Of a DNA stretch of 64,000 bases, positions 26,013-35,352 are shown piece by piece; the first letter of the stretch is position 1, and each line of letters starts with the position of its first letter. The stretch is from contig NZ_PVTD01000002.1 of assembly GCF_003003255.1 (NCBI RefSeq), forward strand, positions 620,001 to 684,000. Reading direction: 5' to 3'. The stretch comes from Aliiruegeria haliotis. Lineage in GTDB: Bacteria; Pseudomonadota; Alphaproteobacteria; Rhodobacterales; Rhodobacteraceae. A program made the translations under genes and the position numbers. Under the pieces are notes generated by a model, which saw only the letters and a program-made list of their open reading frames with translations, had not been told where the DNA came from and ran no database searches.

Positions 26013-26381
26013 TCAGCTGGCCTTCTTGACTGCCGCTTCGTCGAGAATGGCGAGCACCTCGTCCTTGCCGGCATGCTTTTCGGTCTTCAGGCGGGACACC
26101 TCACGGTTGAGGTCCTTCACCTGCCGCTGCCGCTTGGCAACTTCCGACCGATGCTTGGCTTCGCGAATCCATTCGAGCACGTAGCCAAGGAGCAGCCCCA
26201 CCGCCACGCCCCCAAGTAGCGCCACGAAGAGCGGCAATTGCAGGGAGAAGTTCCAGGCCGCAAGATTGGCAAGCTCATCAGGCAGCACAGTCAGGGTGAC
26301 CGCCTGTCGGTTGGCCATGGCCATGACAACAAGACCGGCGATGATAATCGCCAGGAACAGGTAACGGATGTAACGCATCAT
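26013..26381 (-). CDS. lapA: LapA-family membrane protein
   Basis: This 122-residue inner-membrane protein has two transmembrane helices (about residues 6-23 and 49-68) and a charged, coiled-coil C-terminus ([20 protein letters not shown]). LapA in enterobacteria works with LapB to control lipopolysaccharide synthesis. The position directly after ihfB is the same here. LapB is not adjacent, so the role is by analogy. Two ATGs in a row begin the gene and the second may be used. Confidence 0.82.
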   Translation of the reverse strand: MMRYIRYLFLAIIIAGLVVMAMANRQAVTLTVLPDELANLAAWNFSLQLPLFVALLGGVAVGLLLGYVLEWIREAKHRSEVAKRQRQVKDLNREVSRLKTEKHAGKDEVLAILDEAAVKKAS

Positions 26382-26392
26382 GCTCGAACCTT

Positions 26393-26680
26393 TCAGGTCT
26401 CCAGGCCGTTCAAGCGGTCTCGCAACAGCTTACCCGTCTTGAAGAACGGCACGTGTTTCTCCTCCACTTCGACGGCTTCGCCGGTCCGTGGATTCCGTCC
26501 TGTCCTCGCATCCCTTTTCTTCACCGAAAAGGCGCCGAAACCGCGCAGTTCGACACGATCACCACGCGCCATCGCGTCGATGATCTCCTCGAAGACCGTG
26601 TTCACGATCTTTTCGACGTCGCGTTGATAGAGATGCGGGTTCTCTTCGGCGAGAATCTGGATGAGTTCCGATCGGATCAT
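26393..26680 (-). CDS. ihfB: Integration host factor subunit beta
   Basis: IHF-beta pairs with IHF-alpha to bend DNA. The 95-residue protein is a full HU/IHF fold: [18 protein letters not shown], then the DNA-binding arm with [12 protein letters not shown] around the intercalating proline. It lies between rpsA and lapA as in most proteobacteria. A TATAGT at 26741-26736 on the minus strand could be its own -10 box, 55 bases before the ATG. Confidence 0.95.
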   Translation of the reverse strand: MIRSELIQILAEENPHLYQRDVEKIVNTVFEEIIDAMARGDRVELRGFGAFSVKKRDARTGRNPRTGEAVEVEEKHVPFFKTGKLLRDRLNGLET

Positions 26681-27020
26681 GTATCTCCCCCTCGCCCGCC
26701 GGGAATTGACGGTGCACCGTTCGCTCTTCCCGGAGACTATAGGGCCATTTTCCCCAGCGCGGAATGAAAAAGGCGCCGAATCCCCTGAGATTTAACGCAC
26801 TAAAGCGCGGGAATCAGATGAAAAAAAGGGGCATAGTGGCCAGCGGGTACGTTTACCCTCGTTCCGCAGGCAACGCCGATCGGCATGAAAAGCGGACCGA
26901 TTCGGCTCACCAATGCCTATGTGGGGGCGGTATCGTCCATAGATCGGGGACATGAAAAAGCCCCCCGCGACACATGTCGCGGGGGGCGGATTTTCTTCAG
27001 CGCCCAGGGGACGCCTGAGC
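26681..27020. other. Intergenic region between rpsA and ihfB
   Basis: These 340 bases contain the rpsA terminator at the right and a TATAGT -10 candidate for ihfB at 26736-26741. I found no -35 match with good spacing and no gene. Confidence 0.45.
26954..26990 (-). terminator. Rho-independent terminator of rpsA
   Basis: CCCCCCGCGACA (26961-26972) is the inverse of TGTCGCGGGGGG (26975-26986), a long GC-rich stem. On the minus strand it is followed by a CTTTTTC run (26960-26954). It starts about 30 bases after the rpsA stop and separates rpsA from ihfB. Confidence 0.85.
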
Positions 27021-28700
27021 TTACTCGTCGCCCTTCAGGGCCGCGCCGAGGATGTCGCCCAGCGACGCACCCGAATCGGAGGAGCCAAACTGCTCGACCG
27101 CTTCGCGCTCTTCGGCGATCTCGCGGGCCTTGATCGACAGGCCCAGACGACGGGTCTTGCTGTCGATGTTGGTGACGCGAACGTCGAGCTTGTCGCCAAC
27201 CTGGAAACGCTCGGGACGCTGCTCGCCACGGTCGCGGGACAGATCGGAGCGACGGATGAAGGACTTCATGCCTTCGTACTCGACCTCGATGCCGCCATCC
27301 TCGATCGCGGTGACCGCGACGGTGATGATGGAGCCGCGCTTCACGCCGCCCGTGGCTTCGGCGAACTTGTCGCCGCCCAGCGCCTTGATGGAGAGCGAAA
27401 TGCGCTCCTTGTCGACGTCCACTTCGGTGACCACGGCCTTGACCACGTCGCCCTTGCGGTACTCCTGGATGGCTTCTTCACCGCGCTGATCCCAGCTGAG
27501 ATCGGAGAGGTGAACCATGCCGTCGATATCGCCCGGCAGGCCGATGAACAGACCGAACTCGGTGATGTTCTTGACCTCGCCCTCGACCTCGGTGCCCTCG
27601 GGGTGGGTCTCGGCGAAGACATCCCACGGGTTGCGCATGGTCTGCTTGAGACCGAGAGACACGCGACGCTTGGCGGTGTCGATCTCCAGCACCATAACTT
27701 CCACTTCCTGGGAGGTGGAGACGATCTTGCCCGGGTGGACGTTCTTCTTGGTCCAGGACATTTCGGAGACGTGCACCAGGCCCTCGACGCCCGGCTCCAG
27801 CTCCACGAACGCACCGTAGTCGGTGATGTTCGTGACACGGCCGGTGTGCACGGTTTCGAGCGGGTACTTGCCCTCGACGGTGTTCCACGGATCGTCCTGC
27901 AGCTGCTTCATGCCGAGGCTGATGCGGTGGGTCTCCTTGTTGACCTTGATCACCTGGACTTTGATGGTCTCGCCGATCGACAGGATCTCGGAGGGGTGGT
28001 TCACACGGCGCCAGGCCATGTCGGTGACGTGCAGCAGGCCGTCAACGCCACCAAGGTCGACGAATGCGCCGTATTCGGTGATGTTCTTGACCACGCCGTC
28101 AACCGCATCGCCTTCGGACAGGCGACCGATGACCTCGGCACGCTGCTCGGCGCGGGACTCCTCGAGGATCGCACGGCGGGACACAACGATGTTGCCACGG
28201 CGGCGGTCCATCTTGAGGATCTGGAACGGCTGCTTGAGACCCATGAGCGGGCCGGCATCGCGCACGGGGCGCACGTCGACCTGGGAGCCGGGCAGGAAGG
28301 CCACTGCACCGCCGAGATCGACAGTGAAGCCACCCTTGACGCGGCCGAAGATCGCGCCCTCGACGCGGGCTTCGTCAGCATAGGCTTTCTCCAGACGGTC
28401 CCATGCCTCTTCACGGCGGGCCTTGTCACGGGAGATGACGGCTTCGCCACGGGCGTTCTCGACACGATCGAGGAACACCTCGACTTCGTCGCCCACGGCG
28501 ATTTCCGGGGCTTCGCCCGGGTTCGCGAATTCCTTGAGATCGACGCGGCCTTCCATCTTGTAGCCAACATCGATGATGGCCTGACCAGCCTCAACGGCGA
28601 TCACGGTCCCTTTGACAACCGAACCTTCGTTCGGGGTGTCGATTTCGAAGCTTTCCTTCAGCAGCGCTTCGAATTCTTCCATGGTTGCTTTAGAGCACAT
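27021..28700 (-). CDS. rpsA: 30S ribosomal protein S1
   Basis: S1 binds mRNA at the small subunit and helps initiation. The 559-residue protein has six S1 RNA-binding repeats. Examples of the repeated pattern are GRVKGGFTVDLGGAVAFLPG, GAFVDLGGVDGLLHVTDMAW and GAFVELEPGVEGLVHVSEMS. The start MCSKATMEEFEALLKESF fits other Rhodobacterales, although the internal MEEFEALL is a possible alternative. It follows cmk by 256 bases, with its own promoter in between, and ends at a strong terminator. Confidence 0.97.
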   Translation of the reverse strand: MCSKATMEEFEALLKESFEIDTPNEGSVVKGTVIAVEAGQAIIDVGYKMEGRVDLKEFANPGEAPEIAVGDEVEVFLDRVENARGEAVISRDKARREEAWDRLEKAYADEARVEGAIFGRVKGGFTVDLGGAVAFLPGSQVDVRPVRDAGPLMGLKQPFQILKMDRRRGNIVVSRRAILEESRAEQRAEVIGRLSEGDAVDGVVKNITEYGAFVDLGGVDGLLHVTDMAWRRVNHPSEILSIGETIKVQVIKVNKETHRISLGMKQLQDDPWNTVEGKYPLETVHTGRVTNITDYGAFVELEPGVEGLVHVSEMSWTKKNVHPGKIVSTSQEVEVMVLEIDTAKRRVSLGLKQTMRNPWDVFAETHPEGTEVEGEVKNITEFGLFIGLPGDIDGMVHLSDLSWDQRGEEAIQEYRKGDVVKAVVTEVDVDKERISLSIKALGGDKFAEATGGVKRGSIITVAVTAIEDGGIEVEYEGMKSFIRRSDLSRDRGEQRPERFQVGDKLDVRVTNIDSKTRRLGLSIKAREIAEEREAVEQFGSSDSGASLGDILGAALKGDE

Positions 28701-28861
28701 TCAGTTGGGTTTCCTTTACTTGACGCTTTATCTGGCCGAGCGGTTGTCTCCGCCGGTCTTTGGATTGGTCGGGAAAGGCGTATCGAAACAACATACAGGG
28801 CCGGAGGTTTCCCCGACCCTGCCCGCATTCCGACGTTGACCGCCTCTTGTTTGACAAGGGG

Positions 28862-28890
28862 GCTATACGGCCTTCCGTCGCGCAAGGCAA
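28862..28890 (-). promoter_or_regulatory. Probable rpsA promoter
   Basis: On the minus strand TTGCCT (28890-28885) and TATAGC (28867-28862) are spaced by exactly 17 bases, giving a start near 28855 and a leader of about 155 bases before the rpsA ATG. S1 genes are often autoregulated through such leaders, but no specific structure was worked out here. Confidence 0.55.
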
Positions 28891-28956
28891 GGGCGTATCG
28901 CCTTTGTTTTCATGACTCCGGCAGTGGCGCGCTCACGGCGCCCAGGGCCCCGGCGA

Positions 28957-29577
28957 TCAGATCGCGGCGCTGGCCTGTTGGCCGACACGCTCGATCGCCC
29001 TGGCCACGGCATCGTCGATACTCAGTGTCGAGGTATCGAGCAGGAGCGCATCGGCAGCCGCAGTCATCGGCGCCGTGATCCGCGCGGCATCGCGACGGTC
29101 GCGTTCTGCGAGATCGGCGGCAACCTCTTCCAGTGTCACCTCATGCCCCTTGCCGACCAGTTCCTTGTGCCGGCGTCGCGCCCGCACATCGTCGGTGGCG
29201 GTGACAAAAAGCTTCACCTCGGCATCCGGGCAGATCACTGTGCCAATGTCCCGCCCATCGAGCACGGCACCGCCAATACGGCGGGCGAAGGCCCGCTGGA
29301 AGTCCACAAGGGCCGCGCGCACCTCGGGCATCGCCGCCACTTGGCTTGCCGCCTGCGCCACATCCGGCGTCCGCAGCGCGTCGGCATCGGCGACATCCTC
29401 GGCCGTGAGCGATTGCGCCGCCATGATGGCGCCTTCGCCATTCAGCGTACGCCGACCAACGGCGCGGTAGAGCAGTCCTGTATCCAGATGGGCGAACCCG
29501 AAATGCTCCGCGACCGCGCGGGCAATCGTTCCCTTGCCCGCTGCGGCGGGGCCATCAATGGCAACCGTGAGACTCAT
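28957..29577 (-). CDS. cmk: Cytidylate kinase
   Basis: Cmk phosphorylates CMP and dCMP using ATP. The start [20 protein letters not shown] at 29577 follows a GAGGAGGG ribosome binding site, and the P-loop GPAAAGKGT is at once visible. The NMP-binding segment [20 protein letters not shown] and the lid [12 protein letters not shown] are typical. The protein has 206 residues. It precedes rpsA, the classic arrangement, and follows a GFA-family gene inserted after aroA. Confidence 0.95.
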   Translation of the reverse strand: MSLTVAIDGPAAAGKGTIARAVAEHFGFAHLDTGLLYRAVGRRTLNGEGAIMAAQSLTAEDVADADALRTPDVAQAASQVAAMPEVRAALVDFQRAFARRIGGAVLDGRDIGTVICPDAEVKLFVTATDDVRARRRHKELVGKGHEVTLEEVAADLAERDRRDAARITAPMTAAADALLLDTSTLSIDDAVARAIERVGQQASAAI

Positions 29578-29643
29578 TCCCTGCCCTCCTCGCATGAATG
29601 GACATTTCTCATAGCCCATTGGCGCGGCGGGGGGAATACGGGA

Positions 29644-30048
29644 TCAGCGTACCATCGTGGTGAGGTCCGGATCGTATCCCTCCGCCCGCGGAAGGTCGTC
29701 CGGGATCTCGTAGTAGTCGCCCTTGTCGGCGCAGTAGATGTGGCCGGCGCAGGCGAGCCCGGTGGCCCCGTCAATCGTACCCGCGAAGATCGAGAGGTTC
29801 TCGCCCGCTCCATCCCAGAACAGGTTCGACCCGCATGTCGGACAGAAGCCCCGTCGGGCTCTTGGTGAGGATTGGTACCAAGCCGGAGACCCGCTGATTG
29901 CGACGTCGTCACGACGCGCCGAGGTGGCGGCAACGTGGTGACCGCTTGTCTTGCGGCACTGGGTGCAGTGGCAAGCAATGACGGGCCGCAATGGGCCGGA
30001 AACCTCATAGCGCACCGCGCCGCAAAGGCAGCTTCCAGACAGTCCCAC
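29644..30048 (-). CDS. GFA-family (glutathione-dependent formaldehyde-activating enzyme-like) protein
   Basis: The 134-residue zinc protein has the GFA fold with the metal cysteines in SGSCLCGAVRYEV, CHCTQCRKTSG and FCPTCGSNLFW. Few family members are real formaldehyde-glutathione enzymes, so the substrate is unknown. A GTG at 30048 gives a compact N-terminus 7 bases after the aroA stop. An ATG at 30087 would overlap the aroA end and add 13 residues. It sits between aroA and cmk, two genes that are normally adjacent. Confidence 0.85.
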   Translation of the reverse strand: MGLSGSCLCGAVRYEVSGPLRPVIACHCTQCRKTSGHHVAATSARRDDVAISGSPAWYQSSPRARRGFCPTCGSNLFWDGAGENLSIFAGTIDGATGLACAGHIYCADKGDYYEIPDDLPRAEGYDPDLTTMVR

Positions 30049-30055
30049 GCCGCCC

Positions 30056-31408
30056 TCAGCCGTTGCTGCGCACCAGCTGGGCGCCAAGATCGCGCATCAG
30101 CTGCTCGAAGATGGGGAAGGAGGTGGCGATCGGCCCGGCATCGTCCACCGTGACCGGCTTGTTGGCCGCCATCCCACAAATGAGGAAGGACATTGCGATC
30201 CGGTGATCGAGCCGTGCCTCAGCCAATGCCCCGCCCGGCACACCGCCGGGTCCCATGCCATGCACGGTGAAGCTGTCCTCGGTCTCGTCTACCGTCACAC
30301 CACAGGCCCTCAGGCCAACCGCCATGGCATCGATCCGGTCGCTTTCCTTCACCCGAAGTTCGTGAACACCGGCCATCACGGTTGCCCCTTCGGCGAAGGA
30401 GGCCACGACAGAGAGGATAGGGTACTCGTCAATCATGGAGGCGGCGCGCTCGGGGGGGACGTCGATCCCCTTCATGTCAGGCGAGTACCGGGCGCGCAGG
30501 TCGGCCACGGGCTCGCCGCCCTCTTCGCGCTCATTCTCGAAGGTGAGGTCAGCCCCCATATCCTGCAAGGTCTGGAACAGGCCGGCGCGGGTCGGGTTCA
30601 GCCCGATGTTCGGCACCAGCACGTCAGAGCCCGGAACGACAATCGCGGCGCACACCGGGAAAGCCGCCGAGGACGGGTCACGCGGAACGGTGATGGTTTG
30701 CGGCTTCAGTTCGGGCTGTCCGGTCAGAACGATCCGGTGACCGTCCTCGGTCCGTTCGGTTTCGACTTCCGCCCCGAAGCCACGCAGCATCCGTTCGGTG
30801 TGGTCGCGGGTCGCCACGCGTTCCGTCACCACGGTCTGCCCGGGCGCATTCAACCCGGCCAGCAACACTGCCGACTTTACCTGGGCTGAGGCCATCGGCG
30901 TGACGTAGTCGACAGGTACCGGGTCGGAGGCGCCGACAATGGTCATTGGCAGGCGTCCGCCGTCTCGGCCAAAGGCCCGTGCACCGAACAACCCAAGCGG
31001 ATCAGTGATCCGCCCCATCGGCCGGGAGCGCAGGGACGCATCGCCAGTGAAAGTCGCCGTGATCGGAGACGTCGCCATGGCGCCCATGATCAAACGCACA
31101 CCGGTGCCGGAATTGCCGCAGTCGATCACCTGCTCCGGCTCACCAAAGCCTCCGACACCGACGCCGCGCACCGACCATTCACCAGGGCCGTGGTGCTCCA
31201 CTTCTGCACCGAATGCCGCCATCGCCTTCGCTGTGTCGAGAACGTCGTCCCCTTCGAGAAGGCCCGCAATGCGGGTCTCTCCCACGGCCATCGCGCCGAG
31301 GATCAACGAGCGGTGGGAGATCGACTTGTCGCCGGGCACATCGGCGCGCCCCTTCAACGGTCCGCTCGCGCGGGCGGTCATCTTCTGAGCGGGTCCATTA
31401 GACGACAT
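30056..31408 (-). CDS. aroA: 3-phosphoshikimate 1-carboxyvinyltransferase (EPSP synthase)
   Basis: AroA joins shikimate-3-phosphate and PEP in the shikimate pathway. The start at 31408 ([20 protein letters not shown]) follows GGGAG by 6 bases. Key motifs are [13 protein letters not shown], the PEP-binding NSGTGVRL and LRVKESDRI. The sequence LNPTRAGLF and the N-terminal arrangement suggest a class II-like enzyme as in Agrobacterium CP4. The 450-residue length agrees. The gene heads the aroA-GFA-cmk-rpsA-ihfB-lapA-trpF row. Confidence 0.96.
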   Translation of the reverse strand: MSSNGPAQKMTARASGPLKGRADVPGDKSISHRSLILGAMAVGETRIAGLLEGDDVLDTAKAMAAFGAEVEHHGPGEWSVRGVGVGGFGEPEQVIDCGNSGTGVRLIMGAMATSPITATFTGDASLRSRPMGRITDPLGLFGARAFGRDGGRLPMTIVGASDPVPVDYVTPMASAQVKSAVLLAGLNAPGQTVVTERVATRDHTERMLRGFGAEVETERTEDGHRIVLTGQPELKPQTITVPRDPSSAAFPVCAAIVVPGSDVLVPNIGLNPTRAGLFQTLQDMGADLTFENEREEGGEPVADLRARYSPDMKGIDVPPERAASMIDEYPILSVVASFAEGATVMAGVHELRVKESDRIDAMAVGLRACGVTVDETEDSFTVHGMGPGGVPGGALAEARLDHRIAMSFLICGMAANKPVTVDDAGPIATSFPIFEQLMRDLGAQLVRSNG

Positions 31409-31709
31409 TGGCGGCTCCCTGTCCTGTCGGCATTCCTGTCCCTGCCGGTTACCCCAGCCCCGCCCCAGCGTCCAGCCAGCTCGGTCGGTGGAATGTGCGT
31501 CTTCGGTCTGGTCGCAACTCGGGAAGAAAGGCCAGATGGCTCCTACCGCCCCGGCAGACCGCTGACAGGGGCCTTCACCAACCCCTCTCGTCGAGTGATC
31601 CCATGCCAGAAACAGGCGACAACTCGCGGCACGCCATGCGCGCAACCGCAACGACGGTTTCGCCGCTGTCGGGGTGCTACAAGTGGAGTTCCAGCAGCCT
31701 GCCGGGTGA
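31409..31709. other. Intergenic region without a recognised gene
   Basis: These 301 bases between aroA and trmB contain open frames on both strands without family features. I saw no tRNA, repeat or clear terminator. The aroA promoter probably lies here, but I could not pick one. Confidence 0.4.
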
Positions 31710-32423
31710 TCAGTCCCGCCGGAATGTCAGGTAGTGTGGGACACGTCCCTCCCGAATGGCCTTCTGTTCATACCGCGTGGAGAACCAGTCATCCCAAGGC
31801 TCCCGCCAATCGGCCGGGCGTTCCGCCATCCAGTGAAACCCGTGCTTCGGGACCTGCTCAAGGGTCTGTCGGACATAGTCCGGGATATCCGTCGCAACGC
31901 GCAAAACCGCACCGTGCTTCATGACTCGCGCCAGGGGGGCCAGGTGTTCTGGCGTCACGAACCGGCGTCTGTGGTGCTTCTTCTTGGGCCAGGGATCCGG
32001 ATAGAGCAGGAATGCGCGGGCGATGCTTTGCTCTGGCAGGACATCGAACATGTCGCGTGCGTCGCCGGGATGGACCCGGATATTGTCGGCGCCGGCGGAA
32101 CGGATCTTGCCCAGCAGCATCGCGACACCGTTGATGAAGGGCTCGCAACCGATGATCCCGACATCGGGGTTTCGGCTTGCCTGGTGCACCATGTGCTCGC
32201 CACCGCCGAAGCCGATCTCCAACCAGACGTCACGCCCGCCAAAGAGACCGGCCAGATCCAGAGGGACCCGGTCCGGGTTCACATCCCAGTCGACCGCCCC
32301 CGGCGAGAGCTTTGACAGGTCCTCGTCAAGGTAGGTGAGCTGGCTGGGACGCAGGGTCTTGCCATGGCGGCGGCCATAGAAATTGCGCCAAGGGGCGCCG
32401 GAGGGAGACTCTTTCTTCGACAT
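31710..32423 (-). CDS. trmB: tRNA (guanine-N7-)-methyltransferase
   Basis: TrmB methylates G46 of tRNA using SAM. The 237-residue protein has the SAM-binding motif [12 protein letters not shown], the second strand [10 protein letters not shown] and the family motif [18 protein letters not shown]. The C-terminal [12 protein letters not shown] is also conserved. It lies downstream of metK on the same strand, so the SAM-making and SAM-using genes are neighbours, 136 bases apart. Confidence 0.95.
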   Translation of the reverse strand: MSKKESPSGAPWRNFYGRRHGKTLRPSQLTYLDEDLSKLSPGAVDWDVNPDRVPLDLAGLFGGRDVWLEIGFGGGEHMVHQASRNPDVGIIGCEPFINGVAMLLGKIRSAGADNIRVHPGDARDMFDVLPEQSIARAFLLYPDPWPKKKHHRRRFVTPEHLAPLARVMKHGAVLRVATDIPDYVRQTLEQVPKHGFHWMAERPADWREPWDDWFSTRYEQKAIREGRVPHYLTFRRD

Positions 32424-32559
32424 GCCGGGCCTTTCGCAAACCCGCGCCGTCCCGTCAAGCTCGCGTCAGGCCGCGCGCCCAACGGGATGAGGGGCCGAAC
32501 GGCCCTGAAGACGGGCGGGAGTACCCTGCCGATGGCAGGGTCGCCGCCATCCTATCGCG

Positions 32560-33729
32560 TTACCTCACGGCCTTCTTCAGCGCTTCGACCAGATCGGTTC
32601 GCTCCCAGCTGAACCCACCGTCGGCTTCGGGATCGCGCCCGAAGTGACCATAGGCCGCCGTGCGCTGGTAGATCGGCCTGTTCAAGCCGAGGTGGGTCCG
32701 GATCCCGCGTGGCGTCAGGTCCATCACGCTTGCAACCGCCCGTTCGATTGCGACCTCATCGATCGCTCCGGTGCCGTAGGTGTCCACATAGATCGACAGA
32801 GGCTTGGCCACGCCGATGGCATAGCTCAGCTGCAGGGAGCACCGTTTCGCCATACCCGCCGCCACGATGTTCTTTGCAAGGTAGCGCGCGGCATAGGCCG
32901 CTGACCGGTCCACCTTGGTCGGGTCCTTTCCGGAGAAGGCCCCGCCGCCATGCGGTGCCGCACCGCCATAGGTATCGACGATGATCTTTCGCCCGGTCAG
33001 GCCAGCATCACCGTCGGGCCCGCCGATCACGAATGTCCCGGTCGGGTTCACCCACCATTCGGTCTTGTCGGTCACCCATTCGGTGGGCAGCACGTCACGA
33101 ATGTGCGGCTCGACGATGGCACGGATGTCGTCCGAGCTCTGACTTTCTTCCGCGTGCTGCGTGGACAGGACCACCGACGTCACCTCGACGGGCTTGCCGT
33201 CTTCGTAGCGGATCGACAGCTGCGACTTCGCATCGGGCCGGAGGCTCGGCTCTGCGCCGGACTTGCGCACCTCGGCCAGCCGACGAAGGATCGCGTGCGC
33301 ATACTGGATCGGGGCCGGCATGAGATCCGGCGTCTCCTCCACCGCGTAGCCAAACATGATCCCCTGATCCCCGGCACCTTCGCGGTCCACACCCTGCGCG
33401 ATATGCGCAGACTGCTCGTGCAGGAAGTTCAGGACGTGGCAGGTGTTCCAGTGGAAATGCTCCTGCTCGTAGCCAATATCGCGGATACAGTCGCGGGCGA
33501 TCTGGCCGATCCGCCCCATGTAATCCTTGAGACGTTCCTGCTCGGACAGCCCCACCTCTCCGCCAATCACGACCATACCGCTGGTCGCGAAGGTCTCGCA
33601 GGCCACGCGCGCCGTTTCCTCTTCGGTCAGGAAGGCGTCGAGGACCGCATCCGAAATCCGGTCGCACACCTTGTCGGGGTGCCCCTCGGAAACAGATTCC
33701 GAGGTGAAGATATAGTTCTGTCGGGACAT
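32560..33729 (-). CDS. metK: S-adenosylmethionine synthetase
   Basis: MetK makes SAM from methionine and ATP. The 389-residue protein begins [20 protein letters not shown] and carries the signature hexapeptide GAGDQG and the P-loop-like GGGAFSGKD. Its ATG is preceded directly by a SAM/SAH riboswitch whose 3' part contains the ribosome binding site, so translation should fall when SAM is plentiful. It follows lnt on the same strand. Confidence 0.97.
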   Translation of the reverse strand: MSRQNYIFTSESVSEGHPDKVCDRISDAVLDAFLTEEETARVACETFATSGMVVIGGEVGLSEQERLKDYMGRIGQIARDCIRDIGYEQEHFHWNTCHVLNFLHEQSAHIAQGVDREGAGDQGIMFGYAVEETPDLMPAPIQYAHAILRRLAEVRKSGAEPSLRPDAKSQLSIRYEDGKPVEVTSVVLSTQHAEESQSSDDIRAIVEPHIRDVLPTEWVTDKTEWWVNPTGTFVIGGPDGDAGLTGRKIIVDTYGGAAPHGGGAFSGKDPTKVDRSAAYAARYLAKNIVAAGMAKRCSLQLSYAIGVAKPLSIYVDTYGTGAIDEVAIERAVASVMDLTPRGIRTHLGLNRPIYQRTAAYGHFGRDPEADGGFSWERTDLVEALKKAVR

Positions 33730-33732
33730 GAT

Positions 33733-33777
33733 TGCTCCATTGAAATTCTCCCGCCACGCCAGGAAGCCGTTGTGACG
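33733..33777 (-). promoter_or_regulatory. SAM/SAH riboswitch upstream of metK
   Basis: On the minus strand the sequence reads CACAACGGCTTCCTG, then GCGTGGC, a short AT-rich linker and GGAGCA, ending 3 bases before the metK ATG. This is the consensus of the compact SAM/SAH riboswitch described in front of metK in Rhodobacterales. The GGAG at the 3' end is the ribosome binding site and takes part in the pseudoknot, so ligand binding hides it. Location and sequence agree fully with the family. Confidence 0.9.
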
Positions 33778-33813
33778 GTCAGGTTTCGGGCTTAGGCCCG
33801 TTTGCAGGTGGGG

Positions 33814-35346
33814 TCAACCGGCCGCCTTCCGCCGTCGCCGTGCAATCAAGACCAGTGTCACCAGCGCCATACCGCCCGCGATTGGCCCATCGCCCGATCT
33901 GGCGTAAAGCGGCGCGGCAATCGGCGCGGGCAGGTGGGCGTCCGCATAGCCCGCTTCGCCGAGGTCCACGCGCACAATCTCCCGGCCGTAGGGATCGAAC
34001 AGGGCCGAAATGCCCGTGTTTGCGGCACGGGCGACCGGAAGCCCCTGCTCCACCGCACGCAGCCGGGCCAGCGCCAGATGCTGGTACGGGCCGGATATCC
34101 TGCCGAACCAGGCATCGTTGGTGATATGCACGATCCAGCCACCGCGGTCGTCAAGTGCAGCAATGTCTTGCGGAAAGATCGCTTCGTAGCAGATCAGGGG
34201 CACCGCGCGCCCCGCCCGGCCAAGATCCACGAGCCTCGGGCCGGGACCTGCCGAGTACCCTCCCGTGGCATTCGCCGCGAGGCCGAAGACCCCCCAGCGG
34301 GAGAACACATCCATCAGCGGCATGTACTCCCCGAATGGCACAAGGTGGTGCTTGTCATAGGTGTCCCGCACAGCACCAGACGCGTCCAGCACCGCAAGGC
34401 TGTTGAACCACCGCCCGGCATCGTCACGCCGCTGAACGCCGATCACGACCTCTGCACCATCCGCCGCCTCCGCGATCCGGCGCAGGACCGGATCGGCATG
34501 GCGCAATAGGTAGGGCACCGATGTCTCGGGCCAGACAACGACATCCGGCCGAGCACCTTCCGAGGTTGCAGCGGCGGTGTAGCGCAACTTCCGGTCCAGA
34601 AAGACCGGGATGAGGGCCGGGTCCCATTTCTCATGTTGCGGCGCGTTGGGTTGAACAAGTCGAATGATCACCGGCCGGTCAGGCCCCGCAGCTGACTCCT
34701 CGGGAACACGCAACCGCGCATAAACCGCGGGAAGGGACAGCAGCGACACAGACACGAGGCAGCCCAGAAGCGCCCGCCTGCTGCCGAACAACACCGGCAT
34801 GGCCGCCGCGAGCAGCGTCATCAGTGTCAGGCCGTGCGCACCGAATATGGCCGCGCCCTGCATCTGCGGCAGGCCGATCCAGATGTGCCCGATCAAGGCC
34901 CAGGGGAAGCCCGTGAGGATGTACGACCGCAGCATCTCTGCCGTTCCCAACAGCACGATCAGCCACAACACTCTCTCCCCTGGTCCCCTCCCCAACCACG
35001 TTGCGAGCGCAAAAGCCGTGGCCCAGAACAATGCCAGGCCGCCGGCCATGAACACCAATGCAAATGGGGCCATCCACCCATGGCGGGCAAGATCGACAAG
35101 GAATGGCTCAACAATCCAGGACAGTGCAATCGCGAAGTGCCCGGTGCCAAGCGCCCACCCCCGCCACCAGGCGATCCGCCCGTCTTCGATCTGGCTGAAA
35201 AGTGCGATTGCGGCGCACATCGCAACCATCGCCAGCCAGGCCCATCCAAGCGGTGCCTGCCCCAGCGCGACCAGTGCGCCCAACGCAAAAAACGCGACCA
35301 ACCCGGAGCGTCGACCAACCATTGCACGCGACACTGCTGTCGCCAT
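33814..35346 (-). CDS. lnt: Apolipoprotein N-acyltransferase
   Basis: Lnt adds the third acyl chain to lipoproteins in the inner membrane. The 510-residue protein has a multi-helix N-terminal membrane part and a periplasmic nitrilase domain. The catalytic residues can be placed in VVWPETSVPY (Glu), DKHHLVPFGEYMP (Lys) and PLICYEAIFP (Cys). It starts 6 bases after the corC stop, completing the phoH-ybeY-corC-lnt set, and is followed by metK. Confidence 0.95.
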   Translation of the reverse strand: MATAVSRAMVGRRSGLVAFFALGALVALGQAPLGWAWLAMVAMCAAIALFSQIEDGRIAWWRGWALGTGHFAIALSWIVEPFLVDLARHGWMAPFALVFMAGGLALFWATAFALATWLGRGPGERVLWLIVLLGTAEMLRSYILTGFPWALIGHIWIGLPQMQGAAIFGAHGLTLMTLLAAAMPVLFGSRRALLGCLVSVSLLSLPAVYARLRVPEESAAGPDRPVIIRLVQPNAPQHEKWDPALIPVFLDRKLRYTAAATSEGARPDVVVWPETSVPYLLRHADPVLRRIAEAADGAEVVIGVQRRDDAGRWFNSLAVLDASGAVRDTYDKHHLVPFGEYMPLMDVFSRWGVFGLAANATGGYSAGPGPRLVDLGRAGRAVPLICYEAIFPQDIAALDDRGGWIVHITNDAWFGRISGPYQHLALARLRAVEQGLPVARAANTGISALFDPYGREIVRVDLGEAGYADAHLPAPIAAPLYARSGDGPIAGGMALVTLVLIARRRRKAAG

Positions 35347-35352
35347 TCCAGA

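Noticed and set aside
26952-29078. A 708-codon open frame on the plus strand opposite rpsA
   Set aside because: It is antisense to a certain ribosomal protein gene over its whole core and has low-complexity composition. High GC codon use on the rpsA strand produces such mirror frames.
32523-32541. 8-base-pair hairpin between metK and trmB
   Set aside because: It has only a 3-base loop and no T-run on either strand, so I did not call it a terminator.
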